Positions 1 to 9,710 are shown, counted from the first letter of the stretch. The stretch: 64,000 bases of DNA from Polaromonas naphthalenivorans CJ2 (GCF_000015505.1 NC_008757.1:62001-126000); one strand, 5' to 3'. Translations and numbers: made by a program. The notes: generated by a model from the letters alone, not told the origin.

Positions 1-2
1 TG

Positions 3-1517
3 GTGCGCGCCCCGGCTGGCATGGTGGCCATGATGCCGGGCCGCGGCAAGATTAACAACTGGGTCCTGCACACCGTGCCTCAGCCCGGCCTCAATGGACG
101 AAGGGGCTACCAGCCCCGCGGACGCGCCCTGGGCGGCTCCTCGGCGATCAACGCCATGTTGTACATCCGGGGTCAGCGGCAGGACTATGACCACTGGGCC
201 AACCTCGGCTGCGACGGGTGGGACTGGGAATCGGTTCTGCCCTATTTCAAGAAGTCCGAAAACAACGAGCGGGGACCAGGCGCCTTCCACGGGGGCAGCG
301 GGCCGCTGCATGTCTCGGAGCAGCGAAGCCCGCGCCCGATCACCCTCGCTTTCATTGAAGCGGCCAAGCACTGTGGTATTGCGCCTCGGGCGGATTTCAA
401 CGATGGAGACAACGAAGGCGTAGGCCTGTACCAAGTGACGCAGTTCCACGACGCCGCTCGCCGAGGCGAGCGTTGTTCCACGGCAGCGGCCTACCTGCAC
501 CCGCTCAGGCGACAGCGACCCAACCTCACGATCAAGACGAACACACGGGCCACCCGGATCATCTTTGAAGGCAAACGGGCCGTCGGCGTGGCCTACCGTT
601 CAGCCGGGCGAGAGCAAGAAATTCGGGCGAAGCAAGAGGTGATCGTGGCAGCTGGTGCCTTCGGGTCTCCGCAACTTCTGCAGCTCTCGGGGGTAGGGCG
701 TCCGGAAGACATCACCCACCATGGCATCCGCATGGTGCACGAGTTGCCAGGTGTCGGCCAGAACCTGCAGGATCACCTGGACTTCATCCACGCATTCAAG
801 AGCAAGGACACCGACAACTTCGGCATTGGCCTGAGGGGCACGATGAACCTGCTGGGCCACATCGCCCAATGGCGCAAGGACGGTAGCGGCATGCTGGCCA
901 CGCCCTTTGCCGAGGGGGCCACCTTCTTCAAGAGCGACCCGGGCATTGACCGACCGGATCTGCAACTGCACTTTGTGATCTCCGTCGTGGACGATCATGC
1001 GCGCAAGCTGCACGCCGGCTATGGGTTCTCGTGCCATGTCTGCTACCTGCGTCCGTACTCGCGCGGGGAGGTGTTCCTCCAGTCGCCCGATCCGTTGGAC
1101 GATCCTGGCATCGATCCCCGGTTTCTGTCGGACGAACGCGATCTCAAGGCCTTGATGCACGGCGCCAAGGTGACCCGCGAGATTCTGCTGGCACCACCAC
1201 TGAAGAAGTACCGCCACCGCGAACTGTTCGGCATGACCGATGGCATGAACGATGCGCAATGGGAGCAGCACATCCGCTCCCGTGCCGACACCATCTATCA
1301 CCCGATCGGCACCTGCAAAATGGGTGTCGACGCCATGGCGGTGGTCGACCCCGAGCTCAAGGTGCGCGGCCTGCAAGGCCTGCGCGTGGTCGACGCCTCT
1401 GTCATGCCGACGCTGGTCAGCGGCAACACCAATGCGCCCACGATCATGATCGCCGAAAGAGCGGTCGACCTCATCCGTGGTTTTGCCACACGCTATTCAA
1501 CCGCTATAAGGAACTGA
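3..1517 (+). CDS. GMC-family flavin alcohol dehydrogenase (AlkJ/choline dehydrogenase type), 5' end outside window
   Basis: FAD-dependent oxidoreductase of the glucose-methanol-choline family, expected to oxidise an alcohol to the aldehyde at the inner membrane. The first visible codon is a GTG at the window edge and the N-terminal GxGxxG dinucleotide fold is missing, so the gene starts upstream. Visible motifs: GMC signature 1 (GRALGGSSAINAM, about residue 39), signature 2 (GAFGSPQLLQLSGVG, about 216), the C-terminal catalytic His in YHPIGTCKMG (about 433) and Asn in SGNTNAPT (about 474). It ends 3 nt before an acyl-CoA synthetase and sits in one operon with aldehyde dehydrogenase and OmpW genes, which suggests an AlkJ-like role on medium-chain or cyclic alcohols. 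The substrate is not readable from sequence. Confidence 0.92.
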   Translation: MRAPAGMVAMMPGRGKINNWVLHTVPQPGLNGRRGYQPRGRALGGSSAINAMLYIRGQRQDYDHWANLGCDGWDWESVLPYFKKSENNERGPGAFHGGSGPLHVSEQRSPRPITLAFIEAAKHCGIAPRADFNDGDNEGVGLYQVTQFHDAARRGERCSTAAAYLHPLRRQRPNLTIKTNTRATRIIFEGKRAVGVAYRSAGREQEIRAKQEVIVAAGAFGSPQLLQLSGVGRPEDITHHGIRMVHELPGVGQNLQDHLDFIHAFKSKDTDNFGIGLRGTMNLLGHIAQWRKDGSGMLATPFAEGATFFKSDPGIDRPDLQLHFVISVVDDHARKLHAGYGFSCHVCYLRPYSRGEVFLQSPDPLDDPGIDPRFLSDERDLKALMHGAKVTREILLAPPLKKYRHRELFGMTDGMNDAQWEQHIRSRADTIYHPIGTCKMGVDAMAVVDPELKVRGLQGLRVVDASVMPTLVSGNTNAPTIMIAERAVDLIRGFATRYSTAIRN

Positions 1518-1520
1518 AAA

Positions 1521-3158
1521 ATGCTCGGAAAAATGATGCGCGAGCCTCTGCTCGTCTCCAGCCTGATCGCTCACGCCGCCAGTTACCACGCCGACACCGA
1601 GATCGTCTCTGTGCAAACCACCGGAGGCGTCGAAAAGACGACCTGGAGCCAGGTCGAATGCAATGCACGACGCCTGTCCTCGGCATTGGCCAAGCTGGGC
1701 GTCCGGCAAGGAGACCGCTGCGCCACCATCGCCTGGAACAACCGCCGCCATCTGGAAATCTACTTTGGCGTGTCTGGCGCAGGCATGGTGTGCCACACGA
1801 TCAATCCCCGCCTGTCTTTTGAAGCGCTAACCTACATAGTCAACCATGCCGAAGACCGGGTGCTGTTTGTCGACCGGACGTTCCTGCCCATCGTAGCCAA
1901 GCTGCGCCCAGCGTTGAACACGGTCAAGCACGTCATCCTCATGGGCCCTCGCGAGACCGAGGCACAGGGCATGGTGGATGATCTGTTGTTCTATGACGAG
2001 GTGGTGACCACTGGAGACCAAGACTCCCAGTGGCCCAACTTCGACGAGGATCTTCCCTCGTCACTGTGCTACACCTCCGGTACCACCGGCCACCCCAAGG
2101 GTGTTCTGTACAGCCACCGCTCCACGATGTTGCATGCGCTGGCCGGCAACCATCCGGACGGACTGGCGATTTCGGCCCGCGACACCGTCATGCCGGTGGT
2201 GCCGATGTTCCACGTCAATGCCTGGGGTGTTCCTTACATCGCGGCATCGCAAGGGGCAAAGCTGGTGCTACCGGGCCCGAACCTGGACGGTGCCAGCCTG
2301 GCGGCGCTGATCGATGCAGAGGAGGTCAGTCTGGCGCTCGGTGTTCCCACCATTTGGATGGGACTGCTTGCGGCGTTGAGGGCGCGTGGCACCAAGCCCA
2401 AGAGTCTTAAGCGTACCGTCGTTGGCGGCTCCGCGCTGCCACCATCGATGTTTGCCGCATTCCGCGACGAATTTGGCGTTGAGCTGATCCACGCCTGGGG
2501 CATGACTGAAACCAGCCCCCTGGGCACGCTGAACCAGCCACTGGCCCGCCACGCCCACCTCGACCCGCAAAGCCAGAGCGACTTGCGACTGGGGCAGGGC
2601 CGCCCTCCTTATGGCGTCCAACTGCGCTTGGTCGACAACCTTGGGACCGTCTTGCCGTGCGACGGCAAGACACAAGGCAGCCTTCAAATCAAGGGGCATT
2701 GGATTGTCGACACCTACTTTGGCGCCACGACCAGCGCTCTGACCGCGGACGGCTGGTTCGATACCGGCGATGTGGCCACCATAGACGCTAATGGTTACAT
2801 GATCATCCGCGACCGTGCCAAGGACATCATCAAGTCCGGCGGCGAGTGGATTTCCTCCGTCGAGGTCGAGAACATCGCGATCGGCCATCCCGCCATCGCC
2901 AATGCGGCCGCCATCGGGGTACCCCACCCCAAGTGGGACGAGCGGCCGGTGCTGGTCGCCGTGAAGAAGGAAGGCGCGACGGTATCCGACGCAGATGTCC
3001 TGGCCTTCTTCAAGGAAAAGGTGCCCGATTGGCAGATTCCGGACAAGGTTGTCTTCGTCGATGCATTGCCGCTGAGTGGCACCGGCAAGGTGCTCAAGAA
3101 CAAGCTGCGGGAGTCCTACAAAGATTTGTTGACCGTTGACAGGGCGGAGTCCGCGTAA
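1521..3158 (+). CDS. AMP-dependent fatty-acyl-CoA synthetase (AlkK-like)
   Basis: ANL-superfamily ligase of 545 aa that activates a carboxylic acid to acyl-AMP and then to the CoA thioester. Motifs: the phosphate-binding loop [12 protein letters not shown] (about residue 183), [13 protein letters not shown] (about 323), [12 protein letters not shown] (about 410) and the C-terminal catalytic lysine in [10 protein letters not shown] (about 523). Length and motif set fit medium/long-chain acyl-CoA synthetases such as AlkK. The ATG lies 3 nt after the alcohol dehydrogenase stop and its own stop overlaps the next ATG (TAATG), so translation is probably coupled. In context it would take the acid made by the neighbouring dehydrogenases into beta-oxidation. 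Confidence 0.92.
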   Translation: MLGKMMREPLLVSSLIAHAASYHADTEIVSVQTTGGVEKTTWSQVECNARRLSSALAKLGVRQGDRCATIAWNNRRHLEIYFGVSGAGMVCHTINPRLSFEALTYIVNHAEDRVLFVDRTFLPIVAKLRPALNTVKHVILMGPRETEAQGMVDDLLFYDEVVTTGDQDSQWPNFDEDLPSSLCYTSGTTGHPKGVLYSHRSTMLHALAGNHPDGLAISARDTVMPVVPMFHVNAWGVPYIAASQGAKLVLPGPNLDGASLAALIDAEEVSLALGVPTIWMGLLAALRARGTKPKSLKRTVVGGSALPPSMFAAFRDEFGVELIHAWGMTETSPLGTLNQPLARHAHLDPQSQSDLRLGQGRPPYGVQLRLVDNLGTVLPCDGKTQGSLQIKGHWIVDTYFGATTSALTADGWFDTGDVATIDANGYMIIRDRAKDIIKSGGEWISSVEVENIAIGHPAIANAAAIGVPHPKWDERPVLVAVKKEGATVSDADVLAFFKEKVPDWQIPDKVVFVDALPLSGTGKVLKNKLRESYKDLLTVDRAESA

Positions 3159-4897
3159 TGGAAAACAGCCATTTGCCAAACACCGAGGTTCAGGCGGCGT
3201 TGGATCAGGACCTGCAGGCGCTGGAAGCCGCTAAGCACGCATGGGCGCGAACGTCGGTTGCCGACCGCATTGCGATCCTCGGACGCATCAAGCAGACGCT
3301 GATGCAGGTCGCCCAGGGTTGGGCAGAGACCGCCGCCCGGAAAAAGCGCATTCCGCACGGTTCACCGCTGGCAGGTGAGGAGTGGATATCCGGTCCTTAC
3401 TCCGTCATGGCCGCCTGCAATGGCCTGATGCAAACGCTGTCCCAACTCAAGCGCAAGGAATTTCTTGCGCACTTGCACATGCGGCGCCTCAAGAATGGCC
3501 AACTGGCGGTTGGTGTCATGCCGCATTCGGTCTGGGACAGCTTGCTGTTGTCCGGCGTCTCTGCCGAGGTTTGGATGCAAAAAGGTGTTTCCGAGGTCAA
3601 TGTGGACGAGCATGCCGCAGCGGCCTACGACGTGCCGGTCGATCAGCGAAGCGGCAAGGTGGCACTGGTCCTCGGCGCCGGAAACATTGCCGCCATTTCT
3701 CCGCTTGATGCCTTCCAGAAGCTGTTCATCGAGAACCAGGTGGTGCTGCTCAAGATGAACCCTGTTAACGACTACCTGACCGACTATCTCCGGGCGGCGC
3801 TGAGGCCCCTGATCGAGTGCAATGCGTTGCGCATCGTGCGTGGCGACGGCGCTGTGGGCGCCTATCTGTGTGAGCACCCGCGGGTGGAGGAAATCCACAT
3901 CACCGGCGCTCGGGCCACCCACGATGCCATTGTCTGGGGCGTCGGTGAGGAGGGGCTCCGGAACAAAGCAGCGAATACCCCGAAGAATCACCGAAAGGTC
4001 ACGTCTGAACTGGGGGCGGTATGCCCCACCATCGTTGTGCCAGGTCCATGGTCAAGAGCCGACATCCGGTTTCAGGCAGAACAGATCGCGACACAGAAAC
4101 TCCACAACTCCGGCTTCAACTGTGTGGCCTGCCAGACGCTGATACTACCCCAAGGCTGGGCGCACACGGAACCTCTACTGGCAGAGGTTGGCCGTGTCAT
4201 GTCGCGCAACGGCCAGCGGGAGGCCTATTACCCAGGCAACGAGCATCGCACAGCCGACTTTGCAGCCCATGCCGGTCGTTCAGATGCGATTGAACGAGGT
4301 CCGGGGGCGCCGCCCTGCGTCCTGGCCGATATGGATGGCGGTGATGAACCCTGGCTGGCCGAACACGAGGTCTTCGGCACGGCACTGGCGATGAAGTCCC
4401 TAGCCTACCAGGACGCCGAGTCGTACCTGAAAGCGGCGATTGACTACGCCAACAACCGCCTGTACGGCACACTGGGGGCGAACATTCTCATTCACCCCAA
4501 GACCCTGCGACAGATCGGTCAACAGCGCTTCGAAGAGCTCCTGCGGGAACTGCGCTACGGAACGATTGCTGTCAATGCATGGACCGGGTTGGCGTTTCTG
4601 CTGGCACCCTGTCCGTGGGGTGGGTTCCCCGGGGGAATGGCCATCGATCCGCAATCGGGCGTCGGCACCGTACACAACAGTTTCATGCTCGAAAAGACCG
4701 AGCGCACTGTCGTGTTTGCGCCTTGGCGCCCCTTCCCGCGTGGCTTGTTCTCGCTGCAATTCACGCTCTTGCCCCGGCCTCCGTGGTTCATCACTAACCG
4801 GCGGCAACACGAGCTGGGTCGGCTTCTGACGGATTTTCAGTTCCGTCCGGGTTGGACCAAGCTGCCAAGGATCTTCATCAACGCCCTGGCAGGGTAG
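3158..4897 (+). CDS. aldehyde dehydrogenase family protein (AlkH-like role)
   Basis: NAD(P)-dependent aldehyde dehydrogenase superfamily member, 579 aa, longer than the usual ~480-500 aa. The general-base Glu sits in TSELGAVCP (about residue 281) and the catalytic Cys in FNCVACQTL (about 322). The N-terminal ~100 aa are poorly conserved with classical ALDHs and the C-terminal ~60 aa (PRPPWFITNRR and on) are basic and aromatic, possibly membrane-associating. Its start overlaps the synthetase stop by one base. Placed between alcohol dehydrogenase/acyl-CoA synthetase and an OmpW porin, it most likely oxidises the fatty aldehyde. Family is certain, substrate is inferred. Confidence 0.88.
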   Translation: MENSHLPNTEVQAALDQDLQALEAAKHAWARTSVADRIAILGRIKQTLMQVAQGWAETAARKKRIPHGSPLAGEEWISGPYSVMAACNGLMQTLSQLKRKEFLAHLHMRRLKNGQLAVGVMPHSVWDSLLLSGVSAEVWMQKGVSEVNVDEHAAAAYDVPVDQRSGKVALVLGAGNIAAISPLDAFQKLFIENQVVLLKMNPVNDYLTDYLRAALRPLIECNALRIVRGDGAVGAYLCEHPRVEEIHITGARATHDAIVWGVGEEGLRNKAANTPKNHRKVTSELGAVCPTIVVPGPWSRADIRFQAEQIATQKLHNSGFNCVACQTLILPQGWAHTEPLLAEVGRVMSRNGQREAYYPGNEHRTADFAAHAGRSDAIERGPGAPPCVLADMDGGDEPWLAEHEVFGTALAMKSLAYQDAESYLKAAIDYANNRLYGTLGANILIHPKTLRQIGQQRFEELLRELRYGTIAVNAWTGLAFLLAPCPWGGFPGGMAIDPQSGVGTVHNSFMLEKTERTVVFAPWRPFPRGLFSLQFTLLPRPPWFITNRRQHELGRLLTDFQFRPGWTKLPRIFINALAG

Positions 4898-4987
4898 ACG
4901 GGCGAAACACCGACGACCAGAACAGCTTTCCCTCGTGCATTCCATTCAAGCAATTTGCTGGCGATGACCAGCTTACGGAGACAAGAT

Positions 4988-5698
4988 ATGCCAAAAACCA
5001 AAACCACATACGCCTTCGCCTTCGCCGCAGGGCTTACCCTTGCCTTTGGCAGCATTGGCGCATATGCGCAATCCGAAGATGCCGCCAACACACTGAAGAT
5101 CGGCTACGCTGGCATCACCTTCAACACGAAGTCCGGCCACTTGATCGGACCTCCCGGCACCACACCACCGGGCATTCAGACCGACTTGCGCGATGCACGC
5201 ACCTTTGCGCTGATCTATGAGCGGCGGATCTCGGGGCCGTGGTCGGTCGTGGTGCAGGCTGCCACCCCGCCGGTGGTCAAGGTCGATGGCGCCGGCACGG
5301 GGGCCCCGCTCGGCTCGGTCGAGACGACCAAGGCATGGTTCCCGGCGGTTTTGGCGACCTACACCTTCGCCGGCCTGCCGGGCATCCGACCCTATGTGGG
5401 TGCCGGGGTGAACTACGCATTCTTCACCGATCCGCAGGTGAGCGCCGCATACACCGGCGCCTTCGGTGGCACCAGCAGTTCCTCCACGCTGAAAAACTCG
5501 TGGGGGCCCGTGGTGAAGCTCGGCGCGGAATTCCCTATCGCGAAGAACTGGGTTCTCGACGTGGGCTACTCGCGCTACTGGATCAAGACCACGGCCACCA
5601 TCACCACGACAACACCCGGGGTGGGCGACATTGCACGGACGATCAATGTCAAGGTTGACCCCGGCGTGTTCGGTCTGCTGGTGGGGTATCGGTTCTGA
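4988..5698 (+). CDS. OmpW-family outer-membrane porin (AlkL-like)
   Basis: 236-aa outer-membrane beta-barrel of the OmpW/AlkL family, which lets hydrophobic compounds cross the outer membrane. An N-terminal signal peptide ends at GAYAQ (about residue 23). The body shows alternating beta-strand patterns, a PYVGAGVNYAFF motif and the typical terminal GLLVGYRF. I chose ATG 4988 over an upstream in-frame ATG at 4955 because GGAG lies 7 nt before it and the signal peptide starts there. It closes the alk-like operon after a ~90-nt gap. AlkL plays the same part at the end of the P. putida alkBFGHJKL operon, which supports hydrocarbon uptake as the job. Confidence 0.9.
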   Translation: MPKTKTTYAFAFAAGLTLAFGSIGAYAQSEDAANTLKIGYAGITFNTKSGHLIGPPGTTPPGIQTDLRDARTFALIYERRISGPWSVVVQAATPPVVKVDGAGTGAPLGSVETTKAWFPAVLATYTFAGLPGIRPYVGAGVNYAFFTDPQVSAAYTGAFGGTSSSSTLKNSWGPVVKLGAEFPIAKNWVLDVGYSRYWIKTTATITTTTPGVGDIARTINVKVDPGVFGLLVGYRF

Positions 5699-5790
5699 TG
5701 GTGCACTCATCCGCAGCCACGCCGGATTCAGCGCATGAATCTCTCATCCATCCCATCTTGCCGGCCTGCGCCGGCTCAAGGAACCCCATC

Positions 5791-5990
5791 ATGCTGCTGA
5801 GTCCACCGACTGACCTCGCAGCGCGCTTCGAGGCCCAGCGCAGACCTTCGCGCGCGGACTCTATCCGACATGGCAAGTCAGGATGTCGCGCCTGGATCGG
5901 CTGCTCGCCGTGACCGAGACACACGAGGACGCCATCGTGCGCGCGATCAGCACGGATTTCCGCGGCCGATCCGCCCAGGAGTATCAGTAG
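5791..5990 (+). pseudogene. coniferyl-aldehyde dehydrogenase N-terminal fragment, frameshifted
   Basis: A short reading frame starting MLLSPPTDLAARFEAQRR shifts by one base near 5842-5850. In the next frame it reads YPTWQVRMSRLDRLLAV then TETHEDAIVRAISTDF and GRSAQE before a TAG at 5988. This matches the start of coniferyl-aldehyde dehydrogenase (CalB-type ALDH), where the N-terminus runs 'LDAQRAAF..YPSL..R..RLxxLL...D.lv.AIs.DFg.Rs..E'. Only ~65 of ~475 residues remain. It lies directly after the OmpW gene, so it may once have been part of the operon. Recognition is by eye. Confidence 0.6.
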
Positions 5991-6267
5991 TCTTCCAACA
6001 ATCCCCAGTTGTGGTCGTCGAATTTTCCCCACCCATCAACGCCAAGGAGCAAACGATGAAAGGGGAATTTCGACAGGTTGCAGCGCCGATCCGGGACCGC
6101 GCAGCCCAGGACCCGAGGGCCCTGGTCTGCGCAGCGGCTATAAGCCAATGTGCGCGCAATTGCTTCCATGCCTCAATGAGACTCCCAGCACATTGTTCAC
6201 TGGATAGCGTTCGCAGGTTCGAACCGAACGATCGTGAATTGTGCGAATAGCAGATAAGTCAGACAAC
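5991..6267 (+). promoter_or_regulatory. intergenic region with a candidate LysR operator (palindrome 6208-6230)
   Basis: No convincing gene is seen here. Near the LysR start lies CGTTCGCAGGTTCGAACC followed by GAACG (6208-6230), a near-perfect dyad around the 10-bp palindrome GGTTCGAACC. LysR-type regulators usually bind dyads in this position and repress their own transcription, so this is a candidate operator. That role is inferred from position and symmetry only. Confidence 0.35.
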
Positions 6268-7179
6268 ATGGAGTTACGTCATCTTCGTTGTTTTATCGCA
6301 GTGGCCGAAGAGTTGCACTTCGCCCGTGCGGCCGAGCGCCTGCACATCGAGCAGTCGCCGTTGTCGCGAGCTATCAAGGAACTGGAATCCAACTTGGCTG
6401 TGCAGTTGTTCGAGCGGACGACAAGACGCACGCGGTTGACCTGGGCGGGTAAGGTTTTTCTGGAGGAGGCCCATCGCGTCTTCGCAGCTATCGACCAAGC
6501 CAAAGCCAGTGTCAAGGCAGCGGCTACCGGGTACCGCGGCCGCCTGCGCATCGCTCTGTCCGATGGCATCGCCCAGCCACGACTATCGGCTTTGCTGGCA
6601 CAGTGCCGCGAGGAGGAACCAGAGGTAGAGATTCGTTTGTCGGAAACACCGTTGTCGCAGCAGATCAAGGGGCTGAACAGTGACCTGTATGACGCGGGGT
6701 TTGCACAATCCGATGAAGTGGGTGAAGGCATCATCGCTGAGGCCATCTGGAGCGAGCCTTTGGTGATCGCTGTACCGGCGCGCCATCCGCTCCTGGTGCA
6801 CCGTCGCATCCCGCTCGACGAAGTGTTGCGCTATCCGCTGGTGCTGTGCCATCCCGAAACTTGCGAAGGTTTCTGGCAGCAGGTCAAGCGGGTGCTACGC
6901 ACGGTGGATGCCAAGCCCATCGTGGTGGATCGTGTGCCAACGCTGGACTTGATGATGACCTTGGTGGCAGCTGGTTACGGCTTGGGGTTCGCAGGCGAAA
7001 GCCAGATTGCAGCATGCCGCAATCCCGATGTGATTGCCCGCCCACTGGCCGGTCGTTCGCCGATGCTGACCACCTACCTGCTGCGCCCAGAAATTGAACC
7101 TTCCGAGCAGTTGAGCCGCTTCATCGACAGGGTGAGCCCTGTCGATGAGCAAGCATCGAATCCCGCCACTGTTCAATGA
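6268..7179 (+). CDS. traR: LysR-type transcriptional regulator (TraR of Tn4371-like ICEs)
   Basis: 303-aa LysR-family regulator. The N-terminal winged helix-turn-helix is MELRHLRCFIAVAEELHFAR with AAERLHIEQSPLSRAIKELE (residues 1-41), followed by a periplasmic-binding-like effector domain (about 90-295). ATG 6268 is the conserved family start; an in-frame GTG at 6241 would add nine unlikely residues. Its stop overlaps an ATG just upstream of the EexN-like lipoprotein gene. In Tn4371-like ICEs a LysR gene called traR sits directly upstream of traG, so I read it as a regulator of transfer. Regulation of the nearby alk-like operon remains possible. The TraR assignment rests on gene order. Confidence 0.82.
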   Translation: MELRHLRCFIAVAEELHFARAAERLHIEQSPLSRAIKELESNLAVQLFERTTRRTRLTWAGKVFLEEAHRVFAAIDQAKASVKAAATGYRGRLRIALSDGIAQPRLSALLAQCREEEPEVEIRLSETPLSQQIKGLNSDLYDAGFAQSDEVGEGIIAEAIWSEPLVIAVPARHPLLVHRRIPLDEVLRYPLVLCHPETCEGFWQQVKRVLRTVDAKPIVVDRVPTLDLMMTLVAAGYGLGFAGESQIAACRNPDVIARPLAGRSPMLTTYLLRPEIEPSEQLSRFIDRVSPVDEQASNPATVQ

Positions 7180-7190
7180 GAGGCCATGCC

Positions 7191-7433
7191 ATGAAGATGA
7201 TTGCTGCCCTGATGCTCGTGCTGCAGCTGACCGCCTGCGGCCAGTCCGCACCCACGGAGACTGTCGAATCACTGGCTGCCAACCCCGAGCGGTTGAAGGA
7301 ACTGCGCGCGCAGTGCAAAGCTGATCGTGCCAAGCTGGGCGATGCATTGTGCAACGCAGTGGCCGAAGCGACACATAAACGCTTCATTGGCAACGGCACG
7401 CCGTACACGCCCGAACCGACACCGAAGAACTGA
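7191..7433 (+). CDS. EexN-like small lipoprotein (entry exclusion)
   Basis: 80-aa lipoprotein with a short signal sequence and lipobox LTAC (Cys about residue 16), followed by a charged alpha-helical body and a C-terminal GNGTPYTP stretch. The same ending (GEGTPYTP) occurs at the C-terminus of the TrbJ protein encoded at 14284-15012, a known shared feature of EexN and TrbJ. EexN-type lipoproteins sit at the envelope and block uptake of the same element. ATG 7191 has AGAGG 7 nt upstream; ATG 7176 is an alternative. It lies between the LysR gene and traG. Confidence 0.75.
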   Translation: MKMIAALMLVLQLTACGQSAPTETVESLAANPERLKELRAQCKADRAKLGDALCNAVAEATHKRFIGNGTPYTPEPTPKN

Positions 7434-7718
7434 TCGCTTCACGCAGATAGCGACCTTGCGGCCGGTCAATGCCCGTCGCATGTCTCCGTACGTGCCAATT
7501 CTTCACATCGGCAAAAAATCTTTCAACAAATCGCCATACACGCCGCAACGCGCAGCCGCTTGCAGCATTTTTCTTGTCTACGCCCCTACTGGAAGTCTTG
7601 CTTTTTCTCCTTGGATTGTGCCGATAACGGTCTTTGACCGGCACTGACCCAACACCGAACCTCACGTCTGCGGCACCTCTTTGTGCACGCGATGTGCAGA
7701 AGAAATTCGGAGGTCGGG
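7434..7718. other. intergenic stretch before traG, no gene seen
   Basis: 285 bases with no supported coding region and lower GC content than the flanks. It probably holds the promoter of the traG-trb operon, but I could not pick a convincing -35/-10 pair. A good ribosome site (GGAGG, 7709-7713) precedes traG. Confidence 0.4.
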
Positions 7719-9710
7719 ATGCAAGGGACCAGTGTGCTGTTCGGTCAGGTGTTGACGGTGTTCGGCATCGTCTTAGCCGGCGTGTGGGGTGCCACACAAT
7801 GGACCGCCGCTGCCCTGGGTTACCAGCTACGCCTTGGCACTCCCTGGTTCGATTTCTTCGGTACGCCGGTCTATCACCCTTGGCGTTTGTTCGAGTGGTG
7901 GTTCTTCTTCGACGCTTACGCACCGCATATCTTCAACACGGGTGGCAGCATCGCTGGCGCCAGCGGCATGGTCTCGGTGGTGGTCGCCATCGGCATGTCG
8001 ATCTGGCGCTCGCGGCAGTCCAAGCTGGTCACAACTTACGGGTCCGCACGCTGGGCCGATGCCAAAGAAATCCGCAAGGCGGGATTGACCAATCCAGCCG
8101 GTGTTTTCCTCGGCCTGCATGACGATCAGTACCTGCGCCATGAAGGGCCGGAACATGTCCTGACCTTCGCGCCCACACGCTCGGGCAAAGGCGTGGGTCT
8201 GGTGGTGCCGACGCTGTTGTCATGGCCTGCATCTGCCGTTATCCACGACATCAAGGGCGAGAACTGGAACATCACCGCTGGCTGGCGCTCACGCTTCTCG
8301 CACTGCCTGCTGTTTAACCCGACCGATCCGAAGTCGGCTGCATACAACCCACTACTGGAAGTCCGACGCGGCGCGCATGAAGTGCGCGACGTGCAGAACA
8401 TCGCCGACATCCTGGTCGATCCCGAAGGGGCACTGGAACGGCGCAACCACTGGGAGAAGACTTCGCACGCTCTGCTGGTCGGCGCGATCTTGCATGTGCT
8501 CTATGCGGGCGAAGACAAGACGCTGCGCGGCGTCGCCAACTTCCTGTCAGATCCGGCGTGCCCGTTCGAGGTGACGTTGCACCGGATGATGAGCACGCGG
8601 CACTTGGGCGAGAGCACCCATCCTGTTGTCGCATCCGCCGCACGCGAAGTTCTCAACAAGTCGGACAACGAGCGCTCGGGCGTGCTGTCCACGGCCATGA
8701 GTTTTCTGGGATTGTATCGCGACCCCACCGTGGCCGAAGTGACTTCGCGTTGCGACTGGCGCATCGCCGACCTGATCTCTGCCGAGCATCCAGTGTCGTT
8801 GTACCTGGTGGTGCCGCCTTCAGACATCAGTCGCACCAAGCCGCTGATCCGGCTGATCCTGAACCAGATTGGTCGGCGGCTCACCGAATCGCTCGATGGT
8901 TCCGATGGTGTGGAGCGCAAGCACAAGCTGCTGCTGATGCTCGATGAGTTCCCGGCATTGGGCCGGCTGGACTTCTTTGAATCGGCACTGGCATTCATGG
9001 CTGGCTACGGCCTGCGCGCCTTCCTGATTTCACAGTCGCTCAACCAGATCGACAAAGCCTACGGCCAGAACCATTCGATTCTGGACAACTGCCATGTGCG
9101 CGTGACCTTCGCCACCAACGACGAACGCACTGCGAAACGCATCTCCGAAACGCTGGGCACGGCCACCGAGCTGCGCGCGCAGCGCAACTACGCCGGCCAT
9201 CGGCTGGCGCCGTGGCTGGGCCACCTGATGGTGTCACGCCAGGAGACCGCGCGGCCACTGTTGACGCCTGGCGAAGTCATGCAACTGCCGCCCGATGAAT
9301 CGGTGGTGATGGTCTCCGGCCATGCCCCGATCAAGGCCAAGAAGCTGCGCTACTACCTTGACGCCAACTTCAAGCGACGCGTACTCCCGCCGCCCGCGCT
9401 GACATTGGGCCGTTATGCCGACGTGCCAGCGGCACGCGCCGACGACTGGAGCGCCTTGGCTGTGCCTACGGTGTCGGCCGCTTCGGCGACGGCTGGGCTT
9501 GGCGAATCGCTCGATGACGGCGGCCCGCGTCAGCAGCCCGAGCTATCCGAAGTCGCCACCTACAGCCCCGAACCCGATCAGTCGGCCAGCGACCTGTCGC
9601 TGCTTGATGACGACGACTTTCCGCTTCCCCTCCCAAACCAGCTCGACCCGCGCTTGCAGCGCACGGCACGGCTGGCCGCTCTCGACCCTGACGACGGAAT
9701 CCAGCTATGA
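7719..9710 (+). CDS. traG: TraG/VirD4 conjugative coupling ATPase
   Basis: 663-aa coupling protein that brings the relaxase-DNA complex to the type IV channel. Two or more N-terminal membrane segments (residues 1-110) precede the Walker A APTRSGKGVGL (about 150) and Walker B LLMLDEFPALG (about 405). The C-terminus is acidic (LLDDDDFPL). ATG 7719 is chosen because GGAGG lies 6 nt upstream and MQGTSVLFGQVL begins the first membrane segment; an upstream in-frame ATG at 7683 lacks such a site. It overlaps the RHH gene by ATGA. The order traG-RHH-trbB is typical of Tn4371-like ICEs. It is the only coupling protein in the window. Confidence 0.93.
   Translation: MQGTSVLFGQVLTVFGIVLAGVWGATQWTAAALGYQLRLGTPWFDFFGTPVYHPWRLFEWWFFFDAYAPHIFNTGGSIAGASGMVSVVVAIGMSIWRSRQSKLVTTYGSARWADAKEIRKAGLTNPAGVFLGLHDDQYLRHEGPEHVLTFAPTRSGKGVGLVVPTLLSWPASAVIHDIKGENWNITAGWRSRFSHCLLFNPTDPKSAAYNPLLEVRRGAHEVRDVQNIADILVDPEGALERRNHWEKTSHALLVGAILHVLYAGEDKTLRGVANFLSDPACPFEVTLHRMMSTRHLGESTHPVVASAAREVLNKSDNERSGVLSTAMSFLGLYRDPTVAEVTSRCDWRIADLISAEHPVSLYLVVPPSDISRTKPLIRLILNQIGRRLTESLDGSDGVERKHKLLLMLDEFPALGRLDFFESALAFMAGYGLRAFLISQSLNQIDKAYGQNHSILDNCHVRVTFATNDERTAKRISETLGTATELRAQRNYAGHRLAPWLGHLMVSRQETARPLLTPGEVMQLPPDESVVMVSGHAPIKAKKLRYYLDANFKRRVLPPPALTLGRYADVPAARADDWSALAVPTVSAASATAGLGESLDDGGPRQQPELSEVATYSPEPDQSASDLSLLDDDDFPLPLPNQLDPRLQRTARLAALDPDDGIQL

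Noticed and set aside
600..1376. 258-aa open frame on the minus strand
   Set aside because: Antisense to the conserved GMC oxidoreductase in GC-rich DNA; no family resemblance and no ribosome site.
2268..3179. 303-aa open frame on the minus strand
   Set aside because: Antisense to the acyl-CoA synthetase, whose motifs are all intact; a codon-bias artefact.
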